This document shows positions 42,642 to 44,754 of a stretch of DNA of 44,754 nt, piece after piece (the first letter of the stretch is position 1; every line of letters begins with the position of its first letter). This DNA is from Clostridium arbusti SL206 (GTDB lineage Bacteria > Bacillota > Clostridia > Clostridiales > Clostridiaceae), in NCBI RefSeq assembly GCF_000246895.1, contig NZ_BAEV01000022.1, positions 1 through 44,754 of the forward strand. The letters run 5' to 3'. The notes beneath the pieces are model-generated. The model made no database searches and was not told where the DNA came from. It saw nothing but the letters and a program-made list of their open reading frames with translations. Made by a program: the position numbers and the translations under genes.

Positions 42642-42743
42642 TTATCTATTCTTTTGTTTTTCTTCCATTTCTTCTAATTCTTTATGTGTTTTTTGCCCTA
42701 CCTTCTTGTTATTCTTATCATTTTTATTTCCCTTATGAGACAT
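42642..42743 (-). CDS. Small hydrophilic protein, 33 residues
   Basis: This short frame reads MSHKGNKNDKNNKKVGQKTH and ends KELEEMEEKQKNR. It is preceded by a strong AGGAGGG ribosome site with ~9-nt spacing and followed directly by an intrinsic terminator, which supports expression. It is highly basic in the first half and acidic-helical in the second. No family is recognised. It lies upstream of topB on the same strand, but its own terminator comes before topB. Confidence 0.6.
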   Translation of the reverse strand: MSHKGNKNDKNNKKVGQKTHKELEEMEEKQKNR

Positions 42744-42946
42744 GATTATGAGCCCTCCTAACATACTTGATAAATTTTTCATAACAAATATCTTAATTCA
42801 TATTTACAATAATAATTTAACCCAAATATGCTAATTATATTAGTTAATCGCCACTTTATTTTTAAAATAGCCTTCATGGAATCTTATATTCCCACTAAGT
42901 TTATATGAATTATCTATAATAATTGAGAAAGGAGTTCTTAGAATAT

Positions 42947-43309
42947 ATGCTTTCATATTTATTTTATATTATATTAGGCTTTGCCTCTGGCATACTAAGT
43001 GGACTATTTGGTATTGGCGGAGGCACACTAATCATACCTGGATTAATGTACATCATGGGTTTTAGTCAACTTATGGCACAAGGCACTTCTCTCGCTATAT
43101 TATTGCCTCCTGTTGGTCTTTTGGGATTTTTAGAATATTATAAAAAGGGAAATGTAAATATAGTTGCCGGGATTTTAATGTGCATTACTATGTTCATAGG
43201 TGCAAAATATGGTGGAAGATTTGCAAATACTCTTCCTCAAGATATTATGAAGAAGGCCTTTGCTGTATTTTTGGTTTTGATAGCCGCAAAAATGTTCTTT
43301 GGAAAGTAG
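42947..43309 (+). CDS. Half-length TSUP (TauE/SafE) membrane permease
   Basis: A 120-residue membrane protein carrying one TauE/SafE repeat. It has the signature IILGFASGILSGLFGIGGGT, then LMYIMGFSQLMAQGTSLAIL and GAKYGGRFANTLPQDIMKKA, with four helices. Full-length TSUP transporters (sulfite, sulfonate or organic-acid exporters) have two such repeats, about 250 residues. Single-repeat forms may work as dimers, often encoded as adjacent pairs, but only one is present here. The start is ATG at 42947 with AAAGGAG 12 nt upstream. The frame is open upstream without a ribosome site. Confidence 0.82.
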   Translation: MLSYLFYIILGFASGILSGLFGIGGGTLIIPGLMYIMGFSQLMAQGTSLAILLPPVGLLGFLEYYKKGNVNIVAGILMCITMFIGAKYGGRFANTLPQDIMKKAFAVFLVLIAAKMFFGK

Positions 43310-43323
43310 TATAATAACGAACT

Positions 43324-43374
43324 GTACCCTGTAGTATGAACACAGAAAGAAACTGGTTCTACCTTACAGGGTAC
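43324..43374. terminator. Terminator between TSUP gene and pepT
   Basis: GTACCCTGTA and TACAGGGTAC form a 10-bp stem. Inside, GAAC/GTTC and GTA/TAC extend the pairing around a purine-rich loop. UUUU follows on the plus strand. It is placed between convergent genes. Confidence 0.6.
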
Positions 43375-43413
43375 TTTTAACCTATTCTACTATTAAAAAC
43401 AATTCTTAAAATT

Positions 43414-44637
43414 CTATTTGGAATGAAGCTCTATTATTTTTAATATTACGTCTACAGCCTTATCCATAGCAAAGGTTGGTATAAATTCATACTTTCCATG
43501 ATAATTGTGTCCACCTGTAAATAAATTAGGTGTTGGAAGTCCCATGAAAGAAAGTCTTGCTCCATCAGTTCCTCCTCTTATAGGACTTACTATAGGTGTA
43601 ATTCCTACTTCTTCCATAGCTTTATAAGCCACATCTACAATATGCTTTACAGGTTCAATTTTTTCTTTCATATTATAGTATTGATCTTTTAACTCTACAT
43701 TAACTACGCCTTCTCCATATTTTCCATTTAAAAATTCTGCGGTAGAAAGCATAAGTCTTTTCCTACCTTCAAATTTTTCTCTATGAAAATCTCTTATTAT
43801 GAAGTAAAGCTTGGTACCTTCAACTTCACCATTAATGGAAATAAGATGATTGAATCCCTCATAGCCCTCCGTATATTCCGGTCTTTCACTGCAAGGAAGC
43901 ATATCAATAAGTTCTGTAGCTATATGCATTGAATTTATCATTTTATCCTTTGCTGTTCCTGGATGAACATTTCTTCCCTTAACAAATATTTTGGCAGAGG
44001 CTGCATTAAAATTCTCATATTCTAATTCTCCAATTGGCCCACCATCTACAGTATAGGCAAAGTCAGCACCAAATTTCTTAACATCAAAATGATCTGCACC
44101 TTCTCCAATTTCCTCATCTGGAGTAAAACCAATTTTTATTGTACCATGAGGTATTTCTGGATGCTTAACAAGATATTCTACAGCAGCCATTATCTCTGAA
44201 ACTCCCGCTTTATCATCTGCTCCTAAAAGGGTTGTTCCATCTGTAGTTATAAGGTCTTTTCCTATATAACTTGTAATTTCAGGAAAATCCTTTGGTGATA
44301 ATACTATATTCTCTTTTTCATTAAGTACTATATCTTTACCATCATAATTTTTAACTATCTGTGGATTAACATTTGTGGCTGTCATATCTGGACTAGTATC
44401 CATATGTGATACAAAACCAACAACTTTTACTTCTTTATCTATATTCTTAGGTAGAGTTGCCATTATATAACCATTTTCATCCATAGATACATTTTCAAGT
44501 CCCAATTCATCTAACTCTTTTTTTAATTCTTTACCTAAAACTAACTGCCCTTTGGTACTAGGTGTTACCCTTGTAGTTTCATCAGATTTAGTATCATATT
44601 TCACATATTTTAATAATCTTTCTACTGCACTATACAT
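43414..44637 (-). CDS. pepT: Peptidase T (tripeptide aminopeptidase)
   Basis: PepT is a cytosolic zinc tripeptidase of family M20. The 407-residue product has [19 protein letters not shown] (metal His-Asp), [20 protein letters not shown] (bridging Asp), [16 protein letters not shown] (catalytic Glu and ligand), [20 protein letters not shown] and [19 protein letters not shown] with a final HGKYEFIPT histidine. The start at 44637 follows GGAGGTAATAT. The ~20 bp upstream of that site is followed by the end of an R2 repeat, so the promoter lies inside or beyond the repeat. Confidence 0.96.
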   Translation of the reverse strand: MYSAVERLLKYVKYDTKSDETTRVTPSTKGQLVLGKELKKELDELGLENVSMDENGYIMATLPKNIDKEVKVVGFVSHMDTSPDMTATNVNPQIVKNYDGKDIVLNEKENIVLSPKDFPEITSYIGKDLITTDGTTLLGADDKAGVSEIMAAVEYLVKHPEIPHGTIKIGFTPDEEIGEGADHFDVKKFGADFAYTVDGGPIGELEYENFNAASAKIFVKGRNVHPGTAKDKMINSMHIATELIDMLPCSERPEYTEGYEGFNHLISINGEVEGTKLYFIIRDFHREKFEGRKRLMLSTAEFLNGKYGEGVVNVELKDQYYNMKEKIEPVKHIVDVAYKAMEEVGITPIVSPIRGGTDGARLSFMGLPTPNLFTGGHNYHGKYEFIPTFAMDKAVDVILKIIELHSK

Positions 44638-44656
44638 AATATATTACCTCCATATA

Positions 44657-44754
44657 TTTAACCTGACTAACTTGGTGTAAGTCTCCCACACACTCTGTGA
44701 AAGCGATTCACACAAAATCGAAAAGAAGATTTTGGTTCTCTGCATACTACGTGT
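44657..44754 (-). repeat. R2 structured repeat, copy C (inverted, cut by window end)
   Basis: Read on the minus strand, it has GCAGAGAACCAAAATCTTC, the AAAATC/GATTTT hairpin, GTGTGAATC, GTGGGAGACTTACACCAAG and the end TTAGTCAGGTTAAA, as in copies A and B. About 10 bp at the window edge no longer match. It lies directly upstream of pepT. Confidence 0.78.

Overview
The window looks like chromosomal DNA of a low-GC, endospore-forming Clostridium (Clostridiaceae-type Firmicute). It is AT-rich, has strong GGAGG ribosome sites, and carries spore genes typical of the group: spoIIR, the Clostridia-specific spore-coat factor sipL, yabG, and several CotS/CotSA-type genes. The block yabG-veg-sipL-ispE recalls the yabG-veg-sspF-ispE order of Bacillus. 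I see no rRNA, tRNA, prophage, CRISPR array or intact transposase. The species cannot be named from this sequence.

Layout. 1-7.5 kb: spoIIR, a LysM membrane protein, an HDOD protein, ispE, sipL, veg and yabG. A candidate small RNA lies between sipL and veg. 7.5-14.8 kb: a spore-surface block with three CotS-type kinase-fold proteins, one degenerate CotS-like pseudokinase, a small coiled-coil protein and two CotSA-like glycosyltransferases. Divergent SigK-like promoters drive part of it, and another SigK-like promoter precedes yabG. 15.2-21.1 kb: an orphan sugar-binding lipoprotein, a radical SAM enzyme, and larC-larB (nickel-pincer cofactor synthesis). 21.4-24.5 kb: nadA-nadB-nadC, from aspartate to nicotinate mononucleotide. 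24.6-30 kb: a secreted DUF2680-like protein and a MacA/MacB-type efflux operon followed by a polyprenyl-type glycosyltransferase. 30.2-33.9 kb: a sortase-anchored purple-acid-type phosphatase, preceded by Pho-box-like repeats, divergent from a YibE/F membrane protein. 34.2-37.4 kb: a folate operon folE-HD-folP-folBK. 37.8-44.7 kb: a two-component system, topoisomerase III, a 33-residue small protein, a half-length TSUP permease and peptidase T.

The most striking content is between the genes. Sixteen copies or fragments of one MITE-like element are scattered on both strands (about one per 2.8 kb). Full copies run 134-158 bp. They have imperfect terminal inverted repeats starting GGCA, and 10 of 12 two-ended copies are flanked by exact 3-bp duplications, TTA or TAA. 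The interior keeps a nested stem-loop whose arms change together between copies, which suggests selection on structure. Short 52-67 bp derivatives keep only the two ends. Many copies sit between a stop codon and the gene's own terminator, so they should be transcribed in 3' UTRs.

A second, unrelated structured repeat (called R2 here) occurs at 10029-10213, 36051-36296 and 44657-44754. It has a strong 5' hairpin, a conserved 3' end and a 56-bp internal module that is duplicated in one copy. I do not recognise either family as a named one.
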